NCBI RefSeq assembly: GCF_021043365.1
Contig: NZ_JAJNDU010000001.1
Location: 1,388,164 to 1,452,163, forward strand
Direction: 5' to 3'
DNA from: Sphingomonas sp. IC-11
GTDB lineage: Bacteria > Pseudomonadota > Alphaproteobacteria > Sphingomonadales > Sphingomonadaceae
DNA: 64,000 nucleotides
Shown: positions 27,357 to 37,800 of the stretch, piece by piece
Numbering within the stretch: the first letter of the stretch is position 1
How the letters are laid out: every line of letters starts with the position of its first letter
The notes under the pieces: model-generated
The model's database searches: none
The model's input: only the letters and a program-made list of their open reading frames with translations
What the model was told of the DNA's origin: nothing
Made by a program: the position numbers and the translations under genes

Positions 27357-28526
27357 ATGGAGCCGTCGGACCTTCGTGTCGCACTTTTCAGCGGCAATTA
27401 TAATTACACCCGAGATGGCGCGAACCAGGCGCTGAACTTGCTGGTAGGCCATCTTCTCAGCCGTGGCGTGAACGTCCGCGTCTACTCACCCACCGTTGCC
27501 GAGCCGGCATTCCCGGCAACGGGCGACCTTGTTGATGTGCCGGCAATCCCGCTCCCGGGCGAGCGCGGCGAATATCGGCTCGCCCGCGGCCTGCCCGCAA
27601 AGGTGAAGCGTGACTTGGCGGCATTCGCGCCCAACCTGATCCACGTGTCGGCTCCCGACATTCTAGGTCATCGGGCAATCAGCTATGCGCGGCGCCACGG
27701 CATTGCGCGGGTGGCGTCGCTGCACACCCGCTTCGAAACTTACCCACGCTACTACGGCTTGGGCTTCATTGAGCCGTTCTTTGAACGCATGCTCGCAAGG
27801 TTCTACGATCGGGTTGATCGCGTTCTGGTGCCGGGTCCGTTGATCGGCGACATTCTACGAAGCTGGGGCGTCAAGACGCCAACCACAATATGGTCCCGCG
27901 GCGTGAACCACGGCCGCTTCTCCCCTGCCCGGCGTGATCCGCAATGGCGGCGGCAGCTCGGGATTGCGGATCATGAGGTTGCGATTGGCTTTCTCGGACG
28001 GCTGGTGAAGGAAAAGGGGCTGGACGTCTTTGCCTCGGTCACGACCGAACTGAAACGCCGCGGGATAGCCCATCGCGTTCTGGTGATTGGTGAAGGTCCG
28101 GCAGGCGAGTGGTTCGCCTCGCAAGTTCCAGACGCTGCGTTCGCCGGGTTCCAAGCAGGAGATGAACTGGGACGCGCGGTTGCGTCGATGGACATCTTTT
28201 TCAATCCCAGCGTGACCGAAACGTTCGGGAACGTAACGCTGGAAGCGATGGCGGCCAGCATTCCCGTCATCGCAGCACGGGCCTCAGGCGCCGTTGGGCT
28301 GGTCGACGACGGCGTTACCGGCTTCCTTGTCGAGCCCCGCGACATCGCCGGCTATGCCGACGCGCTTTCCGCACTGATCAAGGATCCTCAGCGACGCGAA
28401 ACCATGGGCCGGGCCGGCAATCAGAAGGCCGCCGGTTACCGCTGGGACGCAATCAACGAGGCAGTGCTCAACGCCTATCTTGAAGACGCCGCCTCCACTC
28501 TCCAGCGTACTGCCGCCGGCGCGTAG
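27357..28526 (+). CDS. family 4 glycosyltransferase
   Basis: GT-B fold retaining glycosyltransferase, 389 residues, cytosolic or membrane-associated. The N-terminal half starts VALFSGNYNYTRDGANQALN. The C-terminal donor-binding domain has GFLGRLVKEKGLDVF and the EX7E region FNPSVTETFGNVTLEAMAAS. It resembles PimB/SQD2-type lipid glycosyltransferases. In a sphingomonad a role in glycolipid synthesis is plausible but unproven. It lies 51 bases after the antiporter. Confidence 0.85.
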   Translation: MEPSDLRVALFSGNYNYTRDGANQALNLLVGHLLSRGVNVRVYSPTVAEPAFPATGDLVDVPAIPLPGERGEYRLARGLPAKVKRDLAAFAPNLIHVSAPDILGHRAISYARRHGIARVASLHTRFETYPRYYGLGFIEPFFERMLARFYDRVDRVLVPGPLIGDILRSWGVKTPTTIWSRGVNHGRFSPARRDPQWRRQLGIADHEVAIGFLGRLVKEKGLDVFASVTTELKRRGIAHRVLVIGEGPAGEWFASQVPDAAFAGFQAGDELGRAVASMDIFFNPSVTETFGNVTLEAMAASIPVIAARASGAVGLVDDGVTGFLVEPRDIAGYADALSALIKDPQRRETMGRAGNQKAAGYRWDAINEAVLNAYLEDAASTLQRTAAGA

Positions 28527-28636
28527 GCGCACGACAAGACGTGGCTTTTCGGAGCCAATCCGTTCATCGGACGTTCCGGCAACAACAGCTACAAGCGATT
28601 CATTCCGCCGTATCGGCGGGCTTCGGAGACGTCATA

Positions 28637-29242
28637 ATGAAAATCTTGCGTACCGGTCGCAGCCTGCTGATGGCGACGGCCGTTTCTGGTGCATTGCTGG
28701 TCGCGGGGTGCGCCACGGAGACTCCATATCGTCCTGCCACCGGATCCGGCTTCAACCGCACTGGCTTTAGTGAGCGCCAGGTCGAAGCAAACCGTTTCCT
28801 CGTCAACTTCGCTGGCAACACCGTTACGGACCGCGACACCGTCGAGCGCTATCTATTGTTCCGTGCTGCCGAACTGACGCTTCAAAACGGCTTTGACTAT
28901 TTCGTGACGGTGGATCGCCAGACCGATCGCCAGGCGCGGACGTATTCGACGCCCGGCACCGGATTTGGTCCCGGCTGGGGCTATGGCGGTTGGGGCGGCT
29001 ATTGGGGTCCGTCCTGGCGTTTCTACGGCCGGCCTTGGGGTGGATGGGGCGGCTGGGGTCCGTGGGGTGGCGGATTCAACGACTTCGACGTCCGCACCGT
29101 CGACCGCTATGAGGCGTCTGCCGAGATTGTGATGGGCAAGGGCTCACCGCCCTCTGGAGAAGTCCGCGCCTTCAACGCTCGCGATGTTGTCGAGCGGCTC
29201 GGACCAACCATCGTACTGCCGGAGCAACAGCGTCGCCGCTGA
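28637..29242 (+). CDS. CC0125/CC1285-like lipoprotein with Gly/Trp-rich segment
   Basis: A 201-residue predicted lipoprotein. Signal peptide and lipobox are LLVAGCATE (Cys at about residue 25). Residues about 115-145 are a run of Gly, Trp, Tyr and Pro. It matches the alphaproteobacterial CC0125/CC1285 lipoprotein family, whose function is unknown. A GGAG site lies eight bases before the ATG. The gene ends the plus-strand run and is followed by a strong terminator. Confidence 0.85.
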   Translation: MKILRTGRSLLMATAVSGALLVAGCATETPYRPATGSGFNRTGFSERQVEANRFLVNFAGNTVTDRDTVERYLLFRAAELTLQNGFDYFVTVDRQTDRQARTYSTPGTGFGPGWGYGGWGGYWGPSWRFYGRPWGGWGGWGPWGGGFNDFDVRTVDRYEASAEIVMGKGSPPSGEVRAFNARDVVERLGPTIVLPEQQRRR

Positions 29243-29264
29243 CCGCAGCGAAACGTAAATAGAA

Positions 29265-29300
29265 GGGGCCCTCGCCAAGTCCAGCGAGGGCCCCTTTTTT
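29265..29300 (+). terminator. Rho-independent terminator after the lipoprotein gene
   Basis: GGGGCCCTCGC (29265-29275), an 8-base loop and GCGAGGGCCCC (29284-29294) form a perfect 11-bp stem followed by TTTTTT. On the minus strand it is followed by TTCTATTT, so it may also end transcripts coming from secA. Confidence 0.95.
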
Positions 29301-29396
29301 CACCACAAGTCCTCGACGAGGATCAGATCGCCAAGCGAATGGCAGCCGAGCACCTGCGCGATCAAGCCGCAGGCGTACTCCTCGAGGTGCCGCCGC

Positions 29397-32132
29397 TTAA
29401 ACCGTGCCGTGGCAGTGCTTGTACTTGCGGCCGGAGCCGCAAGGGCACGGCGAGTTCCGGCTGACTTGACCACGCCAATTTTCCGGATCTTCGCCAAGAT
29501 CCGCTGCCGTGGGCTGCGGTATCTGCATGGGCGGCATCTGGGTCTGGATGAGACCAAGCGTGCCCGCATCCACATCGGCCGAATTATCCTCTCCCGAGAG
29601 TGGGTCGAAGTGCGTGGTGATGAAGTCGGGGAGGTCTGGGAGCGGCGGCGGTGCCTGCAGCCGGAACTCGGCATGCGCGATCGTCTTCGTCACGTCCTCT
29701 CGGATATTGTCGAGCATCCGCTGGAAGAGCGCGAACGCTTCCTGCTTATACTCGTTAATGGGAGTCTTCTGTGCATAGGCACGCAGGTGAACCACCTGAC
29801 GCAGCGCATCGAGCGTCGCCAGATGCTCCTTCCAATGATGATCGAGGTTCTGGAGAAGGATCGACTTCTCGACCTGAGTCCAGGTCTCTGGTTCCAGTTC
29901 AGCCGCCTTTGCTGCGATCATCGCGTCGGCTTCGGTGCGCACGCGCTCCGTCACCATTTCCGGGTCGATCGCGTCTTCTTTCAACCAATCCTCAATGGCG
30001 GGACGGACATTCAGCACATCGGCGAGACGCGCCTTCATGCCGTCGATGTTCCATTGCTCGGGATAGGAGCCGACCGGGCAGGCCTCGCCGACAATGGCGT
30101 TCACCGTTTCGGCGCGCATGTCCTCAACGACGTCGCCAACCGTCTCGGCGTCCATGATGTCCGCGCGCTGCTCGTAGATCACCTTGCGCTGGTCATTCAT
30201 TACGTCGTCATATTCGACGACCTGTTTGCGAATGTCGTAGTTGCGCGCTTCGACCTTCTTCTGCGCAGTTTCGATGGCCTTGGTCAGCCACTTGCTGCCG
30301 ATTGCTTCGCCATCCTCGATGTTGTTCCGCATCATGCGCGCAAACAACGTGTCCGGACCGAAGATACGCAGCAAGTCGTCGTCGAGGCTGAGGTAGAATC
30401 GGCTGAGACCCGGATCGCCCTGACGGCCTGAACGGCCGCGCAACTGATTGTCGATACGACGACTCTCATGACGTTCGGTACCGAGGACGAAAAGACCTCC
30501 TGCTTCCAGTACCTTGGCCTTTTCAGCGGCAATCTCACCCCGGATCTGCTCAATAGCAGCATCGCGGTCCGGCCCGTCGGGCATGCCCGCAAGCTCGTCT
30601 TCCACACGGAATTCGAGATTGCCGCCCAACTGGATGTCGGTGCCGCGCCCCGCCATATTCGTGGCAATCGTGACCGCTCCAAGCCGTCCTGCCTGGGCGA
30701 CAATGTGCGCTTCCTGCTCGTGATAGCGAGCATTCAGCACCGAGTGATCGACGCCTTCCTGCTTCAGGAAGTCACTGAGCAGTTCGGACTTCTCGATCGA
30801 CACTGTACCGACGAGCACCGGCTGGCCCTTTTCGGCATGCTGCCGAATTCGCTTGGCAATAGCGCGGAACTTGTCGTGCGTGTCCTTGTAGAACTCATCC
30901 TCCTCGTCAACGCGGCGTATCGGATTGTTCGTCGGAATGGTGACGACGTTCATCTTATAGATATCGAAGAATTCTGCGGCCTCTGTCGCCGCCGTGCCAG
31001 TCATGCCAGCAAGCTTCGGATACATGCGGAAATAGTTCTGGAACGTGATCGAGGCCATGGTCTGGTTCTCGGGCTCGATCTGAACTCCTTCCTTTGCCTC
31101 CACCGCTTGATGAAGACCGTCCGACCAGCGACGACCGTCCATCATGCGGCCGGTAAACTCATCGATGATGATGACCTTACCGTCCTTCACGATATAGTCG
31201 ATGTCCCGCTTGAACATGACGTTCGCACGGAGCGACTGGTTCAGGTGGTGAACCACCTGAGTATTTTCAAAATCGTAGAGGTTGGCGCCTTCAAGCAGGC
31301 CGGCCGCCTCCAGCAGCCGTTCCACCCGCTCGGTGCCCTCTTCGGTGAGAACGATCGTCTTCTGCTTCTCGTCCTTCTCGTAATCGTCCGGCGTGATCTG
31401 TTTCACGATCGCGTCGACCTGCATGTAGAGGTCGCTTTTGTCGTCGGTCGGGCCGGAGATAATCAGGGGGGTGCGCGCCTCGTCGATCAGCACCGAGTCG
31501 ACCTCGTCCACGATTGCCATGGCGAACGGACGCTGCACCATGGACGTGCGATCGTACTTCATGTTGTCGCGCAGATAGTCGAAGCCGAACTCGTTGTTCG
31601 TTCCGTAGGTGATATCGGCTGCATACGCCTGGCGCCGCTGCTCATCACTAAGGTTGGGGACAATCACGCCAACCGTAAGCCCAAGGAACCGATACACCCG
31701 GCCCATCCAGTCGGCGTCGCGCGCAGCCAGATAGTCATTGACGGTAATGACGTGAACGCCATCACCGGGCAGAGCATTAAGGTAGGTGGCGAGCGTCGCC
31801 ACCAGCGTCTTTCCCTCACCTGTGCGCATTTCGGCGATCTCGCCGCGGTGGAGCACAATACCGCCAATCATCTGCACGTCGTAATGGCGCTGGCCCAGCA
31901 CGCGGCGAGCAGCCTCGCGCACGGTGGCGAATGCCTCCGGCAGCAGGTTGTCGAGCTTCTCGCCGCTCGCCAGCCTTTCGCGAAACAGCACGGTTTGATT
32001 GGAAAGTGTCGCATCATCCATCGCCTGCAGCGACGACTCGAACGAAGCGATTTTTGCTAGAATGGGATTGAGCGAGCGGACGTAGCGGTCGTTTGAAGAG
32101 CCAAAGAGCGACTTGGCGAAGTTGCCGAACAT
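29397..32132 (-). CDS. secA: preprotein translocase ATPase SecA
   Basis: Motor driving secretion through SecYEG. It has 911 residues. Walker A is RTGEGKT (103-109), the DEAD box is in [15 protein letters not shown], and [10 protein letters not shown] marks the helicase core. The C-terminal zinc/SecB-binding motif has Cys896, Cys898, Cys907 and His908 ([14 protein letters not shown]). The 96 bases after its stop hold no gene I can support before the shared terminator. Confidence 0.97.
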   Translation of the reverse strand: MFGNFAKSLFGSSNDRYVRSLNPILAKIASFESSLQAMDDATLSNQTVLFRERLASGEKLDNLLPEAFATVREAARRVLGQRHYDVQMIGGIVLHRGEIAEMRTGEGKTLVATLATYLNALPGDGVHVITVNDYLAARDADWMGRVYRFLGLTVGVIVPNLSDEQRRQAYAADITYGTNNEFGFDYLRDNMKYDRTSMVQRPFAMAIVDEVDSVLIDEARTPLIISGPTDDKSDLYMQVDAIVKQITPDDYEKDEKQKTIVLTEEGTERVERLLEAAGLLEGANLYDFENTQVVHHLNQSLRANVMFKRDIDYIVKDGKVIIIDEFTGRMMDGRRWSDGLHQAVEAKEGVQIEPENQTMASITFQNYFRMYPKLAGMTGTAATEAAEFFDIYKMNVVTIPTNNPIRRVDEEDEFYKDTHDKFRAIAKRIRQHAEKGQPVLVGTVSIEKSELLSDFLKQEGVDHSVLNARYHEQEAHIVAQAGRLGAVTIATNMAGRGTDIQLGGNLEFRVEDELAGMPDGPDRDAAIEQIRGEIAAEKAKVLEAGGLFVLGTERHESRRIDNQLRGRSGRQGDPGLSRFYLSLDDDLLRIFGPDTLFARMMRNNIEDGEAIGSKWLTKAIETAQKKVEARNYDIRKQVVEYDDVMNDQRKVIYEQRADIMDAETVGDVVEDMRAETVNAIVGEACPVGSYPEQWNIDGMKARLADVLNVRPAIEDWLKEDAIDPEMVTERVRTEADAMIAAKAAELEPETWTQVEKSILLQNLDHHWKEHLATLDALRQVVHLRAYAQKTPINEYKQEAFALFQRMLDNIREDVTKTIAHAEFRLQAPPPLPDLPDFITTHFDPLSGEDNSADVDAGTLGLIQTQMPPMQIPQPTAADLGEDPENWRGQVSRNSPCPCGSGRKYKHCHGTV

Positions 32133-32227
32133 GAGCTGATATCCTGATAATCGATGCGGCGCGGCAGCCTCGCTGGGCGCGCGCGGAAAAGGCGTGCTGG
32201 TCCGACGCGTGAGTCGGGAGGAATTCT

Positions 32228-32485
32228 CTATTCGCGCCTGCGGCTGGCGAACAAAGGCTCGGCCGCCACAAGCGTTAATGCCCGCACCTCACCCGGCAGC
32301 GCCGCCTCACGTAACGTCGGCAGCGCCGTCCTGGGACGCTGGGCGAGGAGCCGTGGGGCATGCGCCGTCGCCGTCGTAGTGAGCGACCCCTCGGCCACCG
32401 CCTGCGCGCGATCCTGCGACCGCACGCTCGCGCCGACGCCGGACAGCGCCGAGAGCAAAGCGGACAGGAGGAGCAGCAGATTCAT
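32228..32485 (-). CDS. small secreted or membrane protein, 85 aa (unrecognised)
   Basis: Function unknown. It starts [20 protein letters not shown], a convincing signal peptide or membrane anchor, followed by an Ala/Arg-rich, low-complexity body ending in FASRRRE. Short proteins of this style next to secA occur in sphingomonads, from memory. The ribosome site (AGG five bases upstream) is weak. It is read in the same direction as secA and the TonB-C gene that flank it. Confidence 0.45.
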   Translation of the reverse strand: MNLLLLLSALLSALSGVGASVRSQDRAQAVAEGSLTTTATAHAPRLLAQRPRTALPTLREAALPGEVRALTLVAAEPLFASRRRE

Positions 32486-32543
32486 TTCGGCCTGGACATA
32501 GGGAGGCCGGCCGACATGGCCAACCCAAAAGCGTCACACTTCA

Positions 32544-33017
32544 TTACGTCGGCAGCCGCCATACGATCCGCCGGGTGAACTCCCGCTTCTCGGACAAGCT
32601 CTTGGGGTCGTAGCAGCCGCGCGCCATTATGGCACGGCAGCCAGCCTGATCCAGCAGATGGTGCCCACTTGATACGGCAATGCGGCACGAAGCAATCCGG
32701 CCATCGTCGCCGACCATCCAGCTGAGCGTCGTCGTTCCTTCCTGATCCTGCATGATGGCGTTAAGCGGATAATCATCGGCGGTGACCCACTCCGCCGGTG
32801 GAGCACAGGCTGCATCTGGGTTGCTCTGCTCCGCAACCGTCGAGGGCCCGGCGCGGCTCGGCGGTGCCTCGGGCATGGGCCAGCTGGCGATCTCCCGTTC
32901 GACAATGCTCATGAGCAACATGATGATCGCGATACCAAGCGCGACACAGGCGCCGATAACGATATAACCGCATCGGTCATGCTGCGGTGTCACGTAGCGC
33001 TCGACGCGCCAAGCCAA
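32544..33017 (-). CDS. TonB C-terminal domain protein with one membrane helix
   Basis: 157 residues from a TTG at 33017 (GTG at 32993 is an alternative). One transmembrane helix (YIVIGACVALGIAIIMLLM) is followed by a Pro/Ser-rich linker and a TonB-C-like domain (GTTTLSWMVGDDGRIASCRI ... GCRAIMARGCYDP). The short linker would not span the periplasm in the usual way, and no exbB/exbD is nearby. It is more likely a TonB-like sensor or structural protein than the main energy transducer. Confidence 0.7.
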   Translation of the reverse strand: MAWRVERYVTPQHDRCGYIVIGACVALGIAIIMLLMSIVEREIASWPMPEAPPSRAGPSTVAEQSNPDAACAPPAEWVTADDYPLNAIMQDQEGTTTLSWMVGDDGRIASCRIAVSSGHHLLDQAGCRAIMARGCYDPKSLSEKREFTRRIVWRLPT

Positions 33018-33140
33018 CCACGCTCTTGTCCCGCGGATGTACGATGGAGCCCCCTCACCCCATCGAAACTGACGGCGCGATCATGATCGGTCAATCACGC
33101 TTTTGGTGACTTTTTCATCGCGCGGCAGCATGGCAGTTTC

Positions 33141-34367
33141 ATGTCACACGCCGTTTCTCCACTCGCCCTTCCATTCCCTGACCTGCCGTCGATCGCTGGG
33201 GCCACCCCTCGCGTCGCGCGGGCGCGCTACAAGGAATGGGATCGCTGCGACCTCAGCTTCGTAACGCTTGATCCGGGTACGACCGTGGCGGGCGTGCTGA
33301 CGCAATCGAAATGTCCTTCTCCGGAGGTGGAGTGGTGCCGAAGGGCGCTCGTCCTAGGCGAAGCACGTGCCCTCGTTGTGAATGCCGGCAATTCGAATGC
33401 GTTCACCGGCAATCGCGGCCGAGCTGCCGTCGAAGCGATCGCCGCTCGTGTCGCGGCCCAGCTTGGCTGCCAGCCATCCGACGTCTTCGTCGCCTCGACC
33501 GGCGTGATCGGCGTGCCGTTGCCAATCGACAAGGCGGAAGCTGGCCTCGATTCGGCCGTCAATGCCCGCCCCTGTGACTGGCGCGAGATCGCAGCGGCGA
33601 TCGGCACCACGGACACTTATCCGAAAGGCGCCGTCACCACAGCTATCGTCGATGGACGCCCAGTCACTCTGGTGGGCGTGATCAAGGGCTCGGGCATGAT
33701 CGCCCCGGACATGGCAACCATGCTCGGCTTCATCTTCACCGATGCCGCTGTTGATGCGCCATTCCTGCAGGCCGCACTTTCGGCAGCGAACGGCCGCACT
33801 TTCTCGTGCATCACGGTGGATGGCGACACCTCCACCAGCGACACCGTGCTTGCCTTCGCAACCGGCAAGGCGGGAAATGCTCCGCTCACGGACGACGAAA
33901 GCGCAGGTGCCGACGCCTTCAGCGCGGCATTGTCGGATCTGTGCCACAAATTGGCCCAACTGGTCGTGCGTGATGGGGAAGGCGCGACCAAGCTCATCGA
34001 GATCACTGTGGAAGGCGCCACGAACGATCCGTCGGCGCATCGTATTGCAATGTCGATCGCCAATTCACCGTTGGTGAAGACTGCTATCGCGGGCGAGGAC
34101 GCCAATTGGGGGCGGGTGGTTATGGCTGTGGGCAAAGCGGGCGAACCCGCAGAACGCGATCGGCTCGCGATCCGTTTCGGCTCGACGCAAGTGGCAAGCG
34201 GCGGTTTAGCGGTAGACGGCTATGATGAAGCGCCGGTCGCTGCGCATTTGAGAGGACAGGAAATCGAGATCGGCGTTGATCTTGGCCTCGGCGAAGGGCG
34301 CGCAACGGTGTGGACCTGCGACCTGACGCACGGCTACATTTCCATCAACGCCGATTATCGGAGCTGA
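33141..34367 (+). CDS. argJ: bifunctional ornithine acetyltransferase / N-acetylglutamate synthase
   Basis: Arginine biosynthesis: recycles the acetyl group from N-acetylornithine to glutamate. The 408-residue precursor cleaves itself before the catalytic Thr193, in APDMATMLGFIF, giving two chains. FVASTGVIGVPLP forms the oxyanion region, and TCDLTHGYISINADYRS is the conserved C-terminus. It diverges from the TonB-C gene by 123 bases and converges on trxA. Confidence 0.96.
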   Translation: MSHAVSPLALPFPDLPSIAGATPRVARARYKEWDRCDLSFVTLDPGTTVAGVLTQSKCPSPEVEWCRRALVLGEARALVVNAGNSNAFTGNRGRAAVEAIAARVAAQLGCQPSDVFVASTGVIGVPLPIDKAEAGLDSAVNARPCDWREIAAAIGTTDTYPKGAVTTAIVDGRPVTLVGVIKGSGMIAPDMATMLGFIFTDAAVDAPFLQAALSAANGRTFSCITVDGDTSTSDTVLAFATGKAGNAPLTDDESAGADAFSAALSDLCHKLAQLVVRDGEGATKLIEITVEGATNDPSAHRIAMSIANSPLVKTAIAGEDANWGRVVMAVGKAGEPAERDRLAIRFGSTQVASGGLAVDGYDEAPVAAHLRGQEIEIGVDLGLGEGRATVWTCDLTHGYISINADYRS

Positions 34368-34415
34368 TCGAACCCGTGGATTTCCCGACGTTTGCGCCGA
34401 GACCGGGAACCCGCC

Positions 34416-34443
34416 GAGAGGGGCCGCTAGCTGCGCCCCTCTC
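34416..34443. terminator. hairpin between convergent argJ and trxA
   Basis: GAGAGGGGC (34416-34424), a 10-base loop and GCCCCTCTC (34435-34443) form a perfect 9-bp stem, midway in the 134-base gap between two convergent genes. T-runs are absent on both sides, but position and stability suggest a bidirectional terminator. Confidence 0.6.
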
Positions 34444-34501
34444 ATCATCTGACCGGGAAACCGGCGCGGTCATCAATAGACCGGGCCGGTGCCACCGATC
34501 G

Positions 34502-34825
34502 TCAGGCGAGAGCGCCTTCTAGCCAGGCCTTGATCCGCCCCTTCGGCTCAGCGCCGACCTTAGTTGCGGCAGGATTGCCGCCTTTGAACAGGATCATCGT
34601 CGGGATACCGCGCACGCCATAGCGGCCCGGTGCATCCGGATTCTCATCGATATTGATCTTTGCGATGGTGACCTGCTCGCCGAGCTCTTCGGAAATTTCC
34701 TCCAGGCTTGGGCCGATCATCTTGCACGGGCCGCACCACTCCGCCCAGAAATCCACGAGGACAGGCTTGTCCGACTGAATGACGTCTGCCTGGAAGCTGT
34801 CGTCGGTGATCTTCTTGGTGGCCAT
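34502..34825 (-). CDS. trxA: thioredoxin
   Basis: Cytosolic disulphide reductase, 107 residues. The active site is W30-C31-G-P-C34 and the cis-proline loop is GIPTMILFK. The ATG at 34825 has an AAGGAG ribosome site eight bases upstream, so the longer in-frame reading is rejected. It is 47 bases downstream of addA, an arrangement conserved in sphingomonads and relatives. Confidence 0.97.
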   Translation of the reverse strand: MATKKITDDSFQADVIQSDKPVLVDFWAEWCGPCKMIGPSLEEISEELGEQVTIAKINIDENPDAPGRYGVRGIPTMILFKGGNPAATKVGAEPKGRIKAWLEGALA

Positions 34826-34872
34826 GTAACAATCTCCTTTGCGCACCGATTTAGGTTCGCGAAACGGGACAC

Positions 34873-37800
34873 TCAACGACCCACGGGCAAGCTTTGCTCC
34901 GCCCGGGTCAAGCCCGGCTTGTGCGTCGCCAACAGGCTCTCGGGAAGGTGAATGAGCAACGGCGCCGATGTGTAGAGTAACGACGCTTCGACCGGACGGT
35001 CGGGAAAGATCACCGATAATGCCGCAACGTACGCGGCCATCTGGCGAACGTGATAAATGGGAACTGCGTCCAGCCCTGCAGGCGCGAATCGCCCCGTCTT
35101 GAAATCAACCAGTTGCACGCGCTCCGGCGTCACAAGCAAGCGATCCACGGTGCCGGTGATTACCAAGCCGCCTTCCACCACAGCGCTGATCGGCGCCTCG
35201 CCCAGGGAACTTGGGCCGAACAGCGGGGCGGACTCGGGATCGGCGAGGATCCCACATACCGTTTCGATTACGTCCGATCGCTCATCGGGATCCGACACTT
35301 GCCCGACCTGCAACAGCCAACGATCCGCTGCCGCCCGACGGCTCTCAGCGGGGACAGCCGGCAGGCGTTCGAAAAGGCCGTGGATCAGCCGACCACGCTC
35401 CGCCGCCGCGCGCATCGCAGGCGTGGGTGGTGGATCCGCAACGGCATCTTCACCGATCGACGAGGGGGCAAGCGGCCGGGGCGGACGGGCCTCCGGCGCC
35501 GCTGGCGTACGTGCCCAAGCGGGCAGTGGCTCAGCTTCGCTTGTTTCCGTTGTTCCGGGAGACTGCAAAGGCACGGGATCATCGGGTCGGATCCCGCGAA
35601 AAACACGGGTGTCGCCCTCGGGCACGCCCAACGCATCGAACGCGCGCCGAGCGGCCGCGTACCAGCTCGCCTCCGGCGGGCCGTTGCGATACTTGACGCT
35701 CAGCGAGCCTGCGATCACCAACCGCTCCTCCGCGCGGGTCGCAGCGACATAGAACAGGCGCCAGTGCTCCTGCAGTTCGCGCGTCTCCACTTGCGCTGCA
35801 ACGTCTGCAATCGACCCGGCAAGCTCCGGCGGACGCGGCGGAATCACCGGGATCGGCGCGGTAGAACCATCCGGAGTCCACATCAGTGTCCCGCCTCGAG
35901 TGGCCGTCGGGTCCGCCGTGGCGTCCGCAAGGATCACGATTGGCGCTTGCAGCCCCTTCGCACCGTGCGCCGTCATGACGCGCACCGCGCTGAGCGCCCC
36001 TTCCGCCTCGCGCTTTACCTCCACTTCGCCGCGATCGAACCAGTCGAGGAAGCGCTGCAGCGACGGGGTTGCGGTTGTTTCGAAATCAAGCGCCGCGCTC
36101 AGCAGCTCTTCGATCGGATCGCGTGCCTCCTCACCAAGGCGGGACAGCAAGCGCCGTCGCCCTTCGAGCGGCCCGGAAAGGATCTCTTCGAGAAAGCGGT
36201 AAGGCGTCGTGAAATCCGCACGAGCGAGCATGCGGTCCAGTGGCCCGAGAAGATCTCGATGATGCTCGGACAGATGCCGCCACAGGCTACCCGTTCGGGG
36301 GACCGCGCGCGCGAGCAGCTCTTCCTGACTCCAGCCGATGAGCGGGGACACCAGCAGATTGGCAAGGCTTAGATCATCCTCAGGCTGGAGGACGAAGCGA
36401 ATGGCGGCCAATAGATCCTGGACTGCGAGCGGCGCGTTCAACCGAAGGCGATCGACGCCCGCGACCGGCACCCCTTCCGCATAGAGGCGGGCCACCAGCA
36501 GCTGCGCAATCTCGCCGCGCCGCTTGACCAGCACCATGATGTCTTCGGGCCGGATCGGGCGACCCTTGCTTTCCAGAATGGCGCCGCTGTCGAGCCATGC
36601 GCGGATCTCGCGCGCAATACGCGTCGCATTGGCACGCACCGCATCGTCGATCCACTCTTCGTCGCCGCCGTCATCCTCGGCGTTGCCGACTGCGATGGGA
36701 GGCCACACCTCGACACAGCCAGGCCCCGGAACCTCGCTCGCGTGTGGAGGCATGGCAGCATCAAGCCCAAGCGCTTCCGAACCGAGTGCCTCGACCGCCG
36801 CATCGACAAACTCCAGGACCGGGCGCGTGGAGCGGAAGGAGGATACCAGCGAAAGCTGTTCAAACGGGAGGCCGCGTTCATCCGCCGGCATACGGTCATC
36901 GCCGGCTACCAGAGCCGCCTTGCGTGCGAAATGCATTTCCGCCGCCCGAAAGTTGATTGGATCGGTACCTTGGAAGCCGAAGATGGCTTGCTTGTGATCA
37001 CCCACGGTGAACAGCGTACGCATGGACGGCGCATAGACACCCCGACCCACGAAATACTCGTCCACCAGCGCACGTACGATGCGCCACTGCGCGACGTTCG
37101 TGTCCTGCGCTTCATCGATCAGCACATGCTCGGTCGTCTGGTCGAGCTTGAACCGGACCCAGTCGCCGATGCCTGGCACCTCCAGCAAGCGAACGGTTGC
37201 CCCGATCAAATCGTCAAAGTCGACCAGCCCTCGCCGCCGCTTCGCGGCGCTATAGGCGCGCGCATATTCACGCCCGACCGTCAGAGCCTCGGCCAGCAGA
37301 TCGGCATAGGCAGCACGCACACGCAACGCGAGCAGCTCTCCGCAGGTCCCGTGGAGGCGCATGGCGAGGTCGGCATATTCCGGATCCGCCGGTGCTTGCC
37401 CCTTCACGAATGATCGCGGAACGCCATCGGTTTTCGCCCACACCAGATGAAGCTGGTCAAGCGTTGCGGCTCGCTGCTCAGTGCCTGCCGACAGCCAGGT
37501 CGCGATCGTGTCGGCCCGCGAAGAGCCTTTCTTACCACCCCAGCCCCGGTTCAGGGCGCCGATCAGCTCGAGTGCAGCACGATCGATTGAGTCATCACCG
37601 CAGGCGTCGCGGATGTGATCCTCAACATCGCCAGCTGGGAGATCCAATTCGCGGCGCAACCACGGCTGGATGCCGGCGGGCAGGTTCTCGAGCGCAGCGG
37701 CAGCACGGGCGCAGTCGTTGAGGTATCGTTCCGCCCCTGCCTCCCCCAAGCGGATACTGAGCTTGCCGATCGCTTCCAGCGGACCAGCACGGCCCTCCTC

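Noticed and set aside
29300-29396. Short frame after secA ending in GDLILVEDLW
   Set aside because: It reads like protein for about 30 codons but has no start codon or ribosome site, and its upstream part lies inside secA in another frame. Left as non-coding.
30468-32060. 530-codon plus-strand frame within secA
   Set aside because: It is the antisense of SecA, with no recognisable domain and composition mirroring the opposite strand.
34823-34876. Longer N-terminus for thioredoxin
   Set aside because: The ATG at 34825 has a strong AAGGAG site and gives the standard 107-residue protein.
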